Shown piece after piece: positions 12,361 to 24,554 of a stretch of 64,000 nucleotides of DNA. A program made the translations under genes and the position numbers. The DNA comes from Limnephilus marmoratus (Eukaryota > Arthropoda > Insecta > Trichoptera > Limnephilidae), in assembly GCA_917880885.1 (NCBI GenBank), contig OU862912.1:46611117-46675116 (forward strand), in the 5' to 3' direction. The notes below the pieces were generated by a model. The model did no database searches and was not told the origin of the DNA. It saw nothing but the letters and a program-made list of their open reading frames with translations. Each line of letters starts with the position of its first letter. Within the stretch, counting starts at the first letter, position 1.

Positions 12361-13423
12361 AAGGCTAAAACTCGCATTTGCAGTTGATTATAACAACAAA
12401 AGTTTTTAAAGTGATTTATGCTGACGAATCAAAATACATGAGGAAACAAAAGAAGTCGTACTTCCTTGGAAGATTTGCACAAGGATTTTTCGAGCACCTT
12501 GTTTAAACTGGGTATTTTCTACAATCTGAGAGGTTTGGAAACCAACATACCTGTATAAAAGTTTATCCAAGTAATCATAGTATCAATTTCTCTATTATTC
12601 TTTCATAACTAGCTGGGCCATTTGTCTGGTTTGCTTCCTTCTGCAGTTACAATATTGTGCGTGCGAATGCATTATTTCATGCCGTCATGTAAACTGAATT
12701 GGCAATGTTTTATCTATTGTTCCACTAAAACAATGTTAGGCGGATATCAATATTCATGAACAAGGACGTAGATAGATTTCACAACCAGTTCTATCTACGT
12801 TGCAGGGGAAAATGTAACACATTGTTTTAGTTAACTGTGAATAACAGATCAGAAGGAAAATAATGTATACCATTTGCTGTAATATTACTAAGGTACCTAC
12901 TAACATGTGTTATAATTTACAATTTAAAATATATCAGAGTGAATACATATTATACAAAGTAATGAAATGAATTAGATTTTCCTAGCATTCTAAAGGTGAT
13001 TGCGACGAAGAATATTATCAACTGTTTCGAAATGTGTTAGTAATAGTTTTATAATTACGATGTTTTACGGTAATACGTGCATCGCTCATACTGAATTATT
13101 TATAACGCATAATCGTCATATTAAAATAATAACAAAATAAATTAAGGTAACGGATCAAAACACAACTGTTATAAAATAATTCAAGAAGTTAATTTAGAAA
13201 CTCCCACGTTTTTGAGATCCATTCATATGCATGCCTAAACCGGTAAAAAATTCATATCAATAAAATATCGATAATCGTACATGTGTATTATTAAAGATGT
13301 ATATCAAAGCATATTCATTTACGATTAGACAAACAGAAACAATGACCAAATTCAAACACGAAATAAGGAATTGGATAGTACCAATTGCAAACACATCTAA
13401 AATAAATAATACTTACATAGGAA
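12361..13423. other. No gene recognised
   Basis: AT-rich; no coding motif, RNA gene or repeat boundary was identified. Confidence 0.5.
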
Positions 13424-14779
13424 AAGTGACCGACCGAAGGATATAAGGATGTAACGCAGATAATCTGCCGAACCTTCGGCCGCACCAAAACTCTAAGTTC
13501 GTGAATTATGGCGCGTCGTTCGGCTGACTTCGCGTGAGTTCGTGGCTCGTGTGTCACCCGCCATCAACAGCTGAGTTCGCCGGCCGGTCCGGCGTGATTG
13601 TGTTGTGAGTTTATGTGTTATTTCTCGCGTATAGTTGGTTTTTGTTATTAATATGTAATCATAGTAACCTTTGATAAGAAAGGTTTTTACCTTTCTTTTC
13701 TTTCTTTGTTGAAACTTATAATTAATTACTAGTTATTAATTACGTAATCATTCATTACTAACTGCAAATAAAAGTGTTCCCAATAAATGTTAAATTGATT
13801 GTAAACGCAATTAAAATTAAATTACTTAATTAATGAGGTTCTTCCTTTATAATAGTACACTTAAAACTCTTTACTGTTTGCTGGTTCGCCCTCACCTTGA
13901 ATATGCTAGTGTCATTTGGTCTCCTTTCTATGCCGTCCACATTTGTCATTTCGAATCCATACAACATCGTTTCCTAAGAGAAATTGCTTGGAGGCTGGGT
14001 CTTGAAAGAGGCAAGTACTCTTATGATGAAATTGAACACATTTTAAACAAGTCTTCTTTAGAAAAACGTAGAAAGGACTCTGATCTAATTTGCATATTTA
14101 AAATTATCAACAGTATTACTGATACACCTGCGTTGTTACAACTCATCCAGTTTAACATCCCTTCCCGTAGACTTCGAAATAATGAATTGCTGTTCCTCAA
14201 TCAACATTCTACTAATTATGGATACCATTCTCCCTTATCCAGAATGTCGAGACTTGTCAAAGCATTGATTTTTTTGGTGTAAAACTAAATGACTTTCGCC
14301 AGTCGACACGCAATATTTAAATGCTTCTTCATGCTTTGACTTGTAGTGTCTCTATATGTACTTTTTATATTTTATATTGTCATTGCTATTAATTTATATG
14401 TGCTCTCCCTTCACTGTCATCTCTGTTTTTTTATTCGTGTTATTATTATGTTTTTAATGGACTGTTGTCCGTAAATTAATAAATAAATAATGTTCCTAAG
14501 TGTTGATTATTGCCAAATTTTCGTTTCATGACGTAGTTAACAAGGTGTGTTAATTTTTATAATTTTGGTTTGTTTTATAGCAGTAATATAAAAATAAATA
14601 AAAAAAACTAAAAAGCATTCACATACTTCTGTTATTTGTTTTTTATTTAATGTAAAACGTGTTAACCGTCTGTATAAGTGTAAAAAATAAGCCAAATTTC
14701 AGTAAACAGTAGATTTTTAACATGTTAAAAAAGTTTCGGTTTCGGTTTCGGTAGAAACTCCTGTTTCGGTCGGACACTA
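13424..14779. mobile_element. hAT-like non-autonomous element, copy 1
   Basis: The ends are AAGTGACCGACCGAAGG (left) and CTGTTTCGGTCGGACACTA (right, inverted). Seven of eight flanking bases match, CATAGGAA (13416-13423) and GATAGGAA (14780-14787), as expected of a hAT-type TSD. The interior matches copy 2 (18847-19761): CTGCCGAACCTTCGGCCGCA, GGCCGGTCCGGCGTG, AATTTCAGTAAACA. It carries a nested LINE fragment. Confidence 0.75.
13850..14495 (+). pseudogene. Jockey/CR1-type LINE 3' fragment nested in hAT-like copy 1
   Basis: A 149-codon frame (13833-14282) reads TLKTLYCLLVRPHLEYASVI, then WSPFYAVHICHFESIQHRFL, the thumb region of a non-LTR reverse transcriptase (VRP.LEY...W.P.....E..Q..FLR). The 3' UTR ends in AATAAATAAATAA at about 14480. 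Only the C-terminal end is present, as is usual for 5'-truncated LINE insertions. It differs from LINE-A. Confidence 0.8.
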
Positions 14780-14787
14780 GATAGGAA

Positions 14788-15886
14788 TATCAATTTACAT
14801 ACAACCTAACCTAAATAAAATAATGTAATCCTGTCAAATCTAAATTACTATTACTTAAGTTAAGTAAATCAATATCTATTTTACTTAATCTTTTTCCTTA
14901 ATTTGTCATAGTGTGCTCTTTATGGATTAACCCATACTTGCTTTTACCTTTCTTTTTGATTTTATTGGAAGATAATTCTATCAAACACATAGAAAGAATG
15001 TTAAAATGTATTTAAGCTTAGAATTAATGTTTATAAGCTTTTATACGTCGGTCTCTCGACACAGGTAAAAAGCCCCTGCAAACTTTATATAGATAAATAA
15101 ATATACAGAATTTTAAAAACTCCTTTCTACCCTTCGTAATTTTAACGAAATTTTATATCGTTCTCATTACACAAAAAAAATATTTCAAATACAAATGCAA
15201 AATAAGTTGCGAAGTTAAGTCGATTGAACTATATGAGAAAATGTTTATTGAAAAAAAGTTGTATTGAAACAGAAACTTCCAATGTAGTAATTTATGAGTT
15301 TAGGTTGCACTTGTGCAACTAATGTCACATTGCATAAAGATAGGTACATATTACATCTACATACATTTTACAGTTACTATCAATAAATTGTTTGAAAATT
15401 AAGTCAGTGTTTTCAATGACGGTGAAGTCTTCGATTAATCTACAAAAATAGTAAAAATATTGGGACGTTCTCTCACCATCCGGTGCCGGGTAACTGGAAA
15501 CTAGTCTAAGTACATTGGAACTTCCTTCCAGCTGTCGGCTAGATGATTAAAATGCAAATGAATGTGTTCACAATGCCGTGTCTAAAAAACTATAACAACA
15601 TCCACGTCGGCAATATTCACAATGATAAGCTCGGAAACTTCCGTTATCGGCTGTTTAAGAATGACAATTGGAAAAGAAGTCATAAAAACAATATGCTGTA
15701 TAATAGAGGCATGATACAATGGTTAACACTTGTATAAAAGGCCTTTAAAAATCATTCATAATCCAACCCTCACATTCTCAGACATTCTCAGGTCTATGAG
15801 CCCTCATGATTTCAATGCACAGTTTTCCATCTTCCATGTCGCGTCGGGTGTTATAGCGCTCTCAGCTTTTGACAGTATAGAGCAGG
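14788..15886. other. No gene recognised
   Basis: AT-rich, no identifiable gene. A possible LINE-like tail (GATAAATAAATA) is at about 15091. Confidence 0.45.
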
Positions 15887-15887
15887 G

Positions 15888-16470
15888 TTTCCCAAACTTT
15901 TTCTGCAATGGAACACTTTGCAAACCCGTAAATTTTAACGGAACACTTAGGTTATTTTTAGGTTGTGTAATTTCTAAACGTAAAAATTAAAAAAATGTTA
16001 TTAAACATATTATTTATTTAGTATATAAAAAATGGAATGTAAACAAAACAAAATGGAATAAATAAAGCACCTAATGACTTTGACGACTTTTAGTCCGTGA
16101 ACTGCATATTTTCTTGATATCAGACAAAATATTGGTTAGTCGGATTCTAATATCTAAAGTGGCGTCGAGCCTGTTCATGCACTTTGGCTTGGTTGCAGCA
16201 TTATTAGAAAATCCCACTTCTCATAAATAGGTTGTAAAAACGGAAGTAAAACAATAATAGCTTATGTATGAAAATATGTTTTGATAAATTGGGGTACCTA
16301 TTCTTCTGACAAACTCACCCAGAAAACATTGAAAGGTTGATCTTTTTATTTTTGTTTGAAGTAAGAGTCACCAATTAAATCAATTAGATTTTCATACTCA
16401 CTTGCGCTAAGGCGTAATTTAGCTGTCACAGAAAATGGATTCCAAACCCAGGAATCGTCCTTACCAGTTT
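15888..16470 (-). pseudogene. hAT transposase C-terminal relic with one element end
   Basis: The plus strand at 15888 has CAGGGTTTCCCAAACTTTTT, a hAT-type terminus. On the minus strand, from about 16460 down to the stop at 16074, broken frames read PFSVTAKLRLS.SEYENLI, then TTYL.EVGFSNNAATKPK, then NRLDATLDIRIRLTNI and finally QSH-stop. This matches the C-terminus of ZBED5/FAM200-like hAT transposases. The upstream part has been cut off by the SINE-A insertion at 16484; no right-hand end was found. Confidence 0.7.
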
Positions 16471-16483
16471 TCGAAAAAACATG

Positions 16484-16830
16484 CCTAGTCTAGGGGTAAG
16501 GCTCTTGACTCACAATCCGAAGGTCGCGAGATCGAATCCCGGACTGCGAAAATAAATTTTATTTGATTAATTTGTGTTATTTCACAATTAATTCACATAA
16601 AAATAATATTTAGTATATTTGCAGCACGTTCCAGAGTGGAAGATATGGCTTTAGCCGTGTTTGGTGACCAGATCTGAATAGCCAGGTACTTCCCAATCTT
16701 CATCGTCTCCATCTCCTTTCCCTACCTACTACCGTCAGCCTCTTAACTTACCCCAATTGGGGATGCCGTAGTCTCACTGGCTCCAAACGGTAGCAGTTGG
16801 GACTCTTGAGAGGTATTCACATAAAAAAAT
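16484..16830 (+). repeat. SINE-A copy with tRNA-like head
   Basis: Head at 16484-16553: A-box region TAGTCTAGGGGTAAGGCTC, B-box region GAGATCGAATCCCGG. The AT-rich linker and body to CCAAACGGTAGCAGTTGGG follow, with an A-rich end. It was inserted into or beside the hAT relic. Confidence 0.85.
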
Positions 16831-17731
16831 AGAAAAGACAAAATAAAAAAGACAAACCAAAATGATTGGAATGAACTGATGAAATCCAAAAATGTATTTT
16901 TTTTTTAATTTTCACCAAAATTTACGGCACCTTGCACGTTTATATTTCGACTAATTGCTAACGAGGATGTAGTAAGACTGATTGGTTTTTACATTTCTGT
17001 ACTTAAGAGGTAATAGCACCGGTGAGAAATCTCGACGGTAGGTATTTTAAAAAATTCTCGCTATCGCACCGCGCTCAAAAAATAACTAGCTATCGATGTG
17101 TTGGTGAGACCACGTGAGTGTTTGGCTTGTACACCCTCTCGCCCCCTTTGCGTCTCATGCCTACCGTCTTTCGCCTCATACCGCCATATCCAATATTCTG
17201 TTTAGATAAAGCATGTTTCGACTTATTTCGTCGCTAATGAAGTTTTTGAATCGGCCTTGCGGTGTGACAGAAAAAGGGCCCATTATTTTTAAACGCACGA
17301 GGTCTGCTATTGTCGGTTATTTATAAATATCGTCGATAGGTATTGTAACAATGTCTTCTGTTCACGCTTATTACCGACAAATTACGAATTATTTTACTAG
17401 AACTCTATGTAGGTTAGTAGTTTTAAAGTTTTCACTGTATTTGCGTTTATAAATATGCAGTCAAACCAACTACATCGAATTATTATATACATACATATGA
17501 TTATTCTCTATGATACATTAGTTATTATTGAAAATTAGTATTAACCTCTCAGGCCTCGGGCCTGTTTTTCGAAAAGTCAAAATATTTCCGCTTTCCAATA
17601 AATTCCAAATAACTTTAATATTTGTGAACGCATCCGAAAACTAAAAACTGTTTTTGAAAGATGATGAAATACGCTTTCAAATTTTATAATTCGAAATAAA
17701 CATATAATTTTGTTTTTATTTTATTAATAAC
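16831..17731. other. No gene recognised
   Basis: AT-rich. A 17010-17180 patch is slightly GC-richer, with no motif identified. Confidence 0.45.
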
Positions 17732-18020
17732 TAGCAGACCCGGCCACACGTTGCTGTGGCTAACGAAACACAACGCCATTTACCCAACCTTTATAAAATC
17801 CACACCATCCGCTCGCCAGCTGCCCGCTGCGCGTTGCCCTTTGCCTAAATTGAATATTGGAATTTCTTGGCTTTTCTCTACTATAATAAGCATTTATTAT
17901 ACACATAAACCTTCCTCTTAAATCACTCTATCTATTGGTGAAAACCGCATGAAAATCTGTTGCGTAGTTTAAAAGATTTATGCGCACATACATTTTGAGC
18001 GACTTCATTTTATACTATGT
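17732..18020 (-). mobile_element. Helitron-like short repeat typical of Lepidoptera
   Basis: Contains ATAAACCTTCCTCTTAAATC, ACTCTATCTATTGGTG, AAACCGCATGAAAATC and TTTATACTATGTA, blocks I recognise from an abundant lepidopteran non-autonomous repeat. Read on the minus strand it begins near TACATAGTATAAAA and ends GGGTCTGCTAG, agreeing with the CTAG-type 3' end of Helitrons. Confidence 0.6.
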
Positions 18021-18846
18021 AATGATGATGATGATACCACAAAACTTAAATTTCTACTCATATAATTTGGCACTTACCTATCTTATTAAAAAAAAAACTC
18101 AAAAATGCATATGCAACAAAAATGTATTTTTGACCGATTATCTCTATCTCTACATATTATAAAGTCCCCCGCGCCATCTGTCTGTCTATTCGCGATAAAC
18201 TCGAAAACTACTGAACCGATTTTCCTGCGGTTTTCACCAATATACAGAGTATTTCGTGAGGAAGGTTTAAGTATGCAATTTGTCAATGATTTGTGTAAAT
18301 TGGTTGAAACATAACGATAATTGTTAGAAGTGTCGGAAATAAGTCCAGCCGCCTGGTAGCTTTCATCGAAAACGCTGCACAATCCTTTTGGGATATAACC
18401 AGGGCTGGGCAAAATACATGCTTTGCTGTAATTGAAATACAAATTACAAAATACTTTTTCGCATGTATTTAAAATACGAAATACAAAATACTTTCAAGTC
18501 ATGTATTTGAAATACAAAATACAAAATACAGTATTTTAACCATTTTTTTCTTTCAAATACAAAATACAAATTACAAAATACAAAATACATTTGGTTTTGG
18601 TAGAACCTTTGGTTGCAATAAATTGTCATAAATGCCCTTATCTAAGGGTGCGTTTAAATAGAAGCAATGTTGAGCAGAGTGAAACAGAGACGTGCAAAAA
18701 TTGACCAATCATATTGCTCAAAAGACACATCTCATCTCCGCTTCACTTGTAAAATTTGTGGTAAAGGACTCAGGTGTTAGGTAATATAATAATAATATAT
18801 TATTATTATAACACGACATTTGTATAGCGCTATTTTGTTTTATTTC

Positions 18847-19761
18847 TAGTGACCGACCGAAGGTTCGGTTTCGGTTTCGTCAAGGTTCGGTAAAAAAATC
18901 TAGTTTCGGCATCAGTTTCGGTTTCGGCAGAAAATCTGCCGAACCTTCGGCCGCACCGAAACTCTGCATTTGTGAATTATCGCGTGCCGTTTGACTGACT
19001 TCCGGTGAGTTCGTGGCTCGTGTGTCATCCACCATCATCAACTGAGTTCGCTGGCCGGTCCGGCGTGCTTGTATTGTGAGTTTATGTAATCACAAACTTC
19101 AATTATTTTTATTTATTTCATTCTATATTTAATTTTATTTAACAAGTGTAAATAAAAATTAAAATCTAATCTCCTTCAACGGAAGCGATCTTCTGAATAG
19201 TCCCTCCTTTGATGTGCTTGGTGTAAGGCCCTCCGTTCATGGAGATACTTACAATCTTCGTAATTGTGACGAAACCACAAGTACCCTGTTGATATACATA
19301 CTACTTTTTAATGCTAGTCTCCGTACACGGCGCTATCCGAAATATACTATATAGTCACATGAGAACGGGTCGTTTCTATGACTCATTCTTGAGTTCAACA
19401 GCTCGGCTGTGGAACCCGGCCTCTATGTTTCCTCCCTCCTTCCTCTCCCCAAAAAGACCCTCCATACAGCATCTTCAAAGATGACATACGCCCTGAGGGA
19501 AATTATTTTTCTCTGGGTCTCTCATGTGGAGTTAATGTAAAAAAATGTTGTGATTGTAAACGCAATTAAAATTATAGTACTCAATTTATGAGGTCCTTAC
19601 TTTATAGTGAATAAAAGTGTAAAAAATAAGCCGAATTTCAGTAAACAATAGATTTTTAACATGTCTAAAAAAGTTTCGGTTTCGGTTTCGGCCGAAACTG
19701 AGAAAGATATCGAATATTCGGTTTCGTTTTCGGTAGAAAATCCTGTTTCGGTCGGACACTA
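18847..19761. mobile_element. hAT-like non-autonomous element, copy 2
   Basis: The left end TAGTGACCGACCGAAGG and the right end TTTCGGTCGGACACTA are inverted repeats. Flanks TTTATTTC (18839-18846) and GTTATTTC (19762-19769) agree at seven of eight bases. It is the same family as 13424-14779 and is nested inside the element at 18400-20260. Confidence 0.8.
19160..19560 (+). pseudogene. LINE-A remnant nested in hAT-like copy 2
   Basis: A short piece of the RT region (TCTCCTTCAACGGAAGCG, matching the start of the 57062 copy) is followed by the C-terminus and 3' tail (ACATGAGAACGGGTCGTTTC, GACCCTCCATACAGCATC). The middle is deleted. It is the innermost layer of the nest. Confidence 0.75.
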
Positions 19762-20701
19762 GTTATTTCACTTCAAGTGCGCTCTACTGTAATTAACTTA
19801 AAAATAGTTTAGTATTCAGTCAAATTATTCCTATAGTGCTTGATCTAATACTATGACACAAAAATGTACAATACAAAGCAATGACAAGCATTACATAATA
19901 TGATACAAATATGATAGAAAATGTACAATAACAGTGCTATTATAGCACAGGACGTGTTGCCAACTCTAAATATTAACACACATAACATAAAGCTCTGGAT
20001 TCTAGCGTTTTTAGTCTACGTATTATCTATGTCAGTTTATTTTTCATTATCATTATTAAGATCGCTAAATGTATTTGAAAATGTATTTTGAAGCCATAAG
20101 TATTTGAAATACAAATTACAAAATACCTCAGCCCCATGTAATTGAAATACCAATTACAAAATACATTTTTAGGAAGTAATTGAAATACAAATACAAAATA
20201 CGTATTTGTATTTCAAATACGTATTTCAATTACAAGTATTTCAAATACTGCCCAGCCCTGGATATAACAAAACAATTAATGGTGGGATATTCCTCTTTTA
20301 TAGATCTACAAAAAAGTCCGCGAAGGCATATATCTATCTTTTACGGATAGCTTACTATACACATTATATCTAAAATGCAATTGATAAGAATAATAAGATA
20401 AGAAGATAGAATGCGTATAGTAAAAGATAGATATATGCCATCGCGGACTTTTTTGTAGATCTATAAAAGAGGAATATCCCACCAAGCGTTGTTTTGTTAT
20501 ATCCCAAAAGGATTAGGCAGCGTTTTCGATGAAAGCTACCAGGCGGCTGGAATTTTTCCGACACTTCTAACAATTATCGTTATGTTTCAAACAATTTACA
20601 CAAATCCTTGACAAATTACATACGTAAACCTTCCTCACGAAACACTCTATCTATTGGTGAAAACCGCATGAAAATCCGTTCAGTAGTTTTCGAGTTTATC
20701 G

Positions 20702-20704
20702 CGA

Positions 20705-20740
<36 letters not shown>
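20702..20740. repeat. (GACA)n microsatellite
   Basis: About nine GACA/CAGA units within the right arm of the foldback element; the left arm has only about two TCTG units at the matching place. Confidence 0.9.
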
Positions 20741-20741
<1 letters not shown>

Positions 20742-20782
20742 AAGACGGCGCGGGGGACTTTACTTTATAATATGTAGAGATA

Positions 20783-21399
20783 AAAAAGGTTTAAAAATAG
20801 CCCACCTTAAGTTTTTTTCTAATTAAAATTACGATAACGAAAAAGATAAAAGCACTTACATATTTTATTAGACAATTAAATCTAAATGGATTTATTGTGT
20901 TGTGTGTATCATACGTGTGAGTTGACATGTTTGTAAATAATAATGTTTAAAATGTTAGATATATCGCTTGCTGAGGTTTGATTTGTACTCCTGTATTTTT
21001 GAGTTTCTTTAAGCAGTAAATACAAAAAAGGATGTGTTAGTTCGTTCAAAATTCAATCAAAAATGTTGGTCTTTTACCTATAGATAGATTTACCTACACA
21101 TTTTTTTTTAAATATTTATTACAGTCAGTTTGAAATAAAGGAAACAAATATATAATTTTTTTAAACTTCAAAACTTTTTATTTTTATTTTCAACTTTATA
21201 AAACCTTAAATTGTAATATTTAATTACATGAAGACAATATTAGCGAAACTTCAACCCAAGGCTTCAGGCCCAACTTCATAGTACAAAAAAAAGTGCAAAA
21301 ATCACTTACTTCGCAATTTTTGCAATAAAATAAAAGCACTTAGAAAAAAAACCAACAACGCTAAAGGCTTTGTACCAGTTCACATAAGGAAAAAGGTTG
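20783..21399. other. No gene recognised
   Basis: AT-rich; the last part (21230-21399) could be the eroded 5' end of the YqaJ-type pseudogene but has no motif I can defend. Confidence 0.4.
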
Positions 21400-22775
21400 A
21401 AGCAAACGTTTTACGTATGAGAAAAGCTATAGTTTGAGCAGTAAATTACAGAAAAGAGCAAGAAAACACGGCACAAAGTGATAAAGTAAAAAATCTGAAA
21501 ATGGACAAAAAAATGCCGCAAACCATGTTTTTGGTGATCATACAAAATGTTCGTCATACTATTGCAAGTCGGAGAAGTATACTAATGATCCAAATTTAGT
21601 AAGCGATCTTCAAGATTGTGGAACAGGACTGATATTCAACAATTATTGTCGTCTCTAATAGCAAATGCAGAAAGTCTTATTATTAACGTGACAAATAACA
21701 CTGTGGAGCAATTCAACAACGTTATAGCCAAATTTATAGGCGGAAAAAGAGCAAATTTTACAAAAATGGGATAACTTCAGCAGTTGAGCTTCTTGAGCAG
21801 TAACTTCGTGGAATAGTGAAATGACAACCCATTCACGAATACAAAAAAAATCCAAGGCCACAGTCCTGGCAACTACACGAAGCATTTTATTGAAAGAAAA
21901 CGACGTTCGAAGGAGACAATACAGAGGTGTCGAAAAATAAAACTAAGGTATTACGAAAACACGACAGAAAAGAGAAAAAAAGTTGCAGGGCCTGATGAAA
22001 ATTATGGTCAATTGGAATTAGATCCAGATATGCCAGCTGAATTATTTGAAACGATAAAGAGGAATTTTTCAAAGAATTATCTCCATCGAATAAGGATGAA
22101 CTCGAAAGGAATACGGTGGGCCAAAGCAATAATAATTTGTGGACAATTGAAAGGCGTAAGCGGCTTACAGCTTCTAACTTTGGACAAAAATATGTAAGCT
22201 ACGGCCAAAAACTTCAGTTGCGAGAGTATTAAACTCGCTACTGTACTCGCCATTTAAAGGAAATATGGCCACAAATTATGGGAAAGAAAATGAAAACCAA
22301 GCAATTGAGCAATTTACAAAAGAAACAAAATTAGAGGTATTCGCCTGTGGACTATTTATCGATGAAAACAAAAACTTTTTAGCGGCAAGTCCGGATGGCC
22401 TTTTTGGCAAGGATTCTATAATTGAAGTGAAATGCCCATATAGTATAGTAAATATGTCACCAGAAGAAGGATTTGAACAAAAAAAATTGATAACTGTAAA
22501 ATTGAAGACAATGCTTCAACATTAAAACGGAATCACAATTACTTCTACCAAGTACAAGGCCAGTTACACATTACTCGTCGTAAATACTGTTATTTTGTCG
22601 TGTGGAGTCCTAAAGGTTTGCCGTATGAAAAAATTGAAAGGGACGATTCAATCTGGCAAAAAATTGAACCACTGTTAGAAAAACTTCTACCACCAATGCC
22701 TTTTACCAGAAACAATTGACGGTCGCATATCAAGAAATTTACCGGCGAGAGAAAGATCTAAATCATAAATTGTTT
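21400..22775 (+). pseudogene. YqaJ-domain (viral-type recombinase nuclease) pseudogene
   Basis: Seen in several frames: NAANHVFGDHTKCSSYYCKS near 21515; NNTVEQFNNVIAKFIGGKRA near 21705; then an 86-codon frame (22265-22525) with GKENENQAI, LFIDENKNFLAASPDGL and SIIEVKCPYS; then QVQGQLHITRRKYC near 22550 and VVWSPKGLPYEKI near 22600. SPDG, ExK and QxQ are the metal-binding or catalytic motifs of the YqaJ/lambda-exonuclease fold. Known: such genes are widespread in insect genomes, often as TE-associated multicopy families. At least three frameshifts or stops break this one; no intact start or operon-like context is seen. Confidence 0.75.
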
Positions 22776-22924
22776 AAAATTCATTGTATAGTGGTAAAAA
22801 ATTTTGTACAATAAAGTGTTTACAAACAAAAAATTTCAATTAATCACTGAAGGCAATGTAAGCGACTCTCAACTAAAAATTTGAAACAGATTTTTTTTAA
22901 AAACATAAACCTCACATTGGAGGC

Positions 22925-23310
22925 ACCGAGGAAAAATAATCGCTCAGGGACTTTGTTGGAGAAGTTGTTGGACATCATTGGAGAAGCTGTGTGGAGGGTA
23001 TTTTTAGGATAAGGAAGGAAAGGAAGTTTTGGGTAGGGAAAAGGTAGGTAAAAGTATGAAATGATGGTGGAGAGTCCAGCTGTAGAGATCAAAAGATCTT
23101 CCTCTTCCAGTTTCTCCCAATCCGGCCCGCCACGCAGTAAGTGGACAAAATTATCCGCCACCAAAACCCATGCAGACCTCATCCGTGAACCCGGGAACCC
23201 AGGCTCTGTCACCAAACATAGAGGACCACTTGCGGTGACCAAGTGGCGGGGGTGTTGGTTATCCAATAAATGGTTCCCGGGGCGATGGTACCTAAAACGC
23301 CACCCAAATT
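22925..23310 (-). repeat. Repeat B copy, reverse
   Basis: Tail part GAAGCTGTGTGGAGGG at the left; the rest contains CAATCCGGCCCGCCACGCAG, CCGTGAACCCGGGAACCC, TTGCGGTGACCAAGTGGC and ATCCAATAAATGGTTCCC. Open frames over both strands (up to 163 codons) arise from the repeat's composition, not a gene. Confidence 0.8.
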
Positions 23311-23479
23311 GAAAATTTATTATAGTACTTGACATAAAAAAATTTAATTTTGCACAATTTTAGTATGAAAGCTCGGTCAGTATTGGTATACCGCGATGAG
23401 TCACTAAACAGAAAAAAAACGAATAAAAAATATCGATTACTCGGGCAAGGACAACACTAGTCTACCGATAAAATTCTTT

Positions 23480-23960
23480 ACATCACTACTTCGCATTATA
23501 TGTATGTATTTGTCAAAACCCACGTTCCCCGGCCCCCCTCAGGAGAAATGAGCGAAAGGGACACCTGCACGTCGGGCCGAAAATACCTAAATAAAATCTT
23601 CGAAATCGATGTTTTGTATTCCCCATTTTTCTTCTCCAAAACTGGACGGATTTAAAAATTTTTTTTCACTAACTGTATTAAAAGAAAATATTCTATGTCG
23701 GTACGTTTTGCTTTTTTTCAAAATACATTGTTTAGTTTGTATACTGAACGTTTTTTGACGGCGTTTAAATTAGGCAATTTTATTCATTTTTGGAAGGTCG
23801 TAACTTCTATGAGAAGTAAATTATCAAAAAAAACAAAACGTACCGACACGCTAGTGGTCAATATCTATATTATGTAAAAAAAAATTTTGCTCTAGGGTCA
23901 AAATCCAGAGAGATAAACGGGGAATACGTTTGTATAGAAAAGCGCAGCTAGTATTTCCTC
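23480..23960. repeat. Unclassified insect-type repeat, ends uncertain
   Basis: Contains CGTACCGACACGCTAGTGG and, inverted, GTCGGTACGTTTTGC, so a short inverted pair lies at about 23697 and 23840. The right side (GCGCAGCTAGTATTTCC) resembles the CTAG-type terminus of Helitron-like repeats. No coding content. Confidence 0.35.
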
Positions 23961-24545
23961 TTAATTTGTAGAACTAATTCATATTTCTTTTCCATTTATA
24001 ATAAACCCGTATATGAAACAAAGATCGTTTCGATACATATAATTTGTTTGTAACAAGATGCTGACACGTGTGTTTTTGTACGCTAGAAAATCGTTTCCAA
24101 TTTGTTATTGCGCATGTACTTAATTGCAATTTCTAAGCGAGCTATACTTAGATCTGATCAAACAATGCGGTTTAATTATACATACAAGTAATATAATAAA
24201 ACTGCTTGATTAAATGAGTACATTATTAAACTAATGGCATTGTAAATTTAATTAGGTTTGTACCGATTACATTATTATTTAGAATGTAATCAATGTAAGC
24301 ATACAAAACAAAAACTGGTAAGGAACATAAAAGAACAAATGAAACTGGTTCGATAATATTTATTTTTATTAGTAATGCAATCAGTTAGTAGGTGAGTGAC
24401 CCTGGATGTCCAGTCATGTCAAAAGCATTTTTTTTTTACTTTCATTGATAGCAGTAGGAAGAATTTAAAATATTGTCAGGTTATTCGTAATCCAGGAATG
24501 TTTATCTTTAAAGACAAATATAAAAATAAAAGCTTTTTGCCTTTG
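23961..24545. other. No gene recognised
   Basis: AT-rich sequence without identifiable features. Confidence 0.5.
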
Positions 24546-24554
24546 GTCATCTGT

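Larger units (their letters stand above)
18400..20260. mobile_element. hAT-type element nested in the foldback, 8-bp TSD
   Basis: The ends are CAGGGCTGGGCA and TGCCCAGCCCTG, perfect inverted repeats. They are flanked by GATATAAC on both sides (18392-18399 and 20261-20268). The terminal regions are runs of AAATACAAATTAC-like sequence. No transposase was seen, so the element is non-autonomous. Confidence 0.9.
18146..20782. mobile_element. Palindromic foldback element, outer layer of a four-level nest
   Basis: The left arm begins ATCTCTACATATTATAAAGT and the right arm ends with its inverted copy at 20782. Arm length is about 370 bp once the inner insertion is removed: 18146-18399 plus 20269 to about 20345 pairs with about 20404-20782. 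Both arms include GATAAACTCGAAAACTACTG and CAGCCGCCTGGTAGCTTTC or complements. The right arm carries an expanded four-base CAGA/GACA repeat. Confidence 0.8.

Noticed and set aside
20600..20830. CRISPR-like array from repeated short units
   Set aside because: The repeats are a simple four-base microsatellite without spacers, in a eukaryotic foldback element.
22844..23335. 163-codon minus-strand open frame
   Set aside because: It lies wholly within a repeat B copy; the other copies of the repeat do not keep this frame, and the residues reflect repeat composition.
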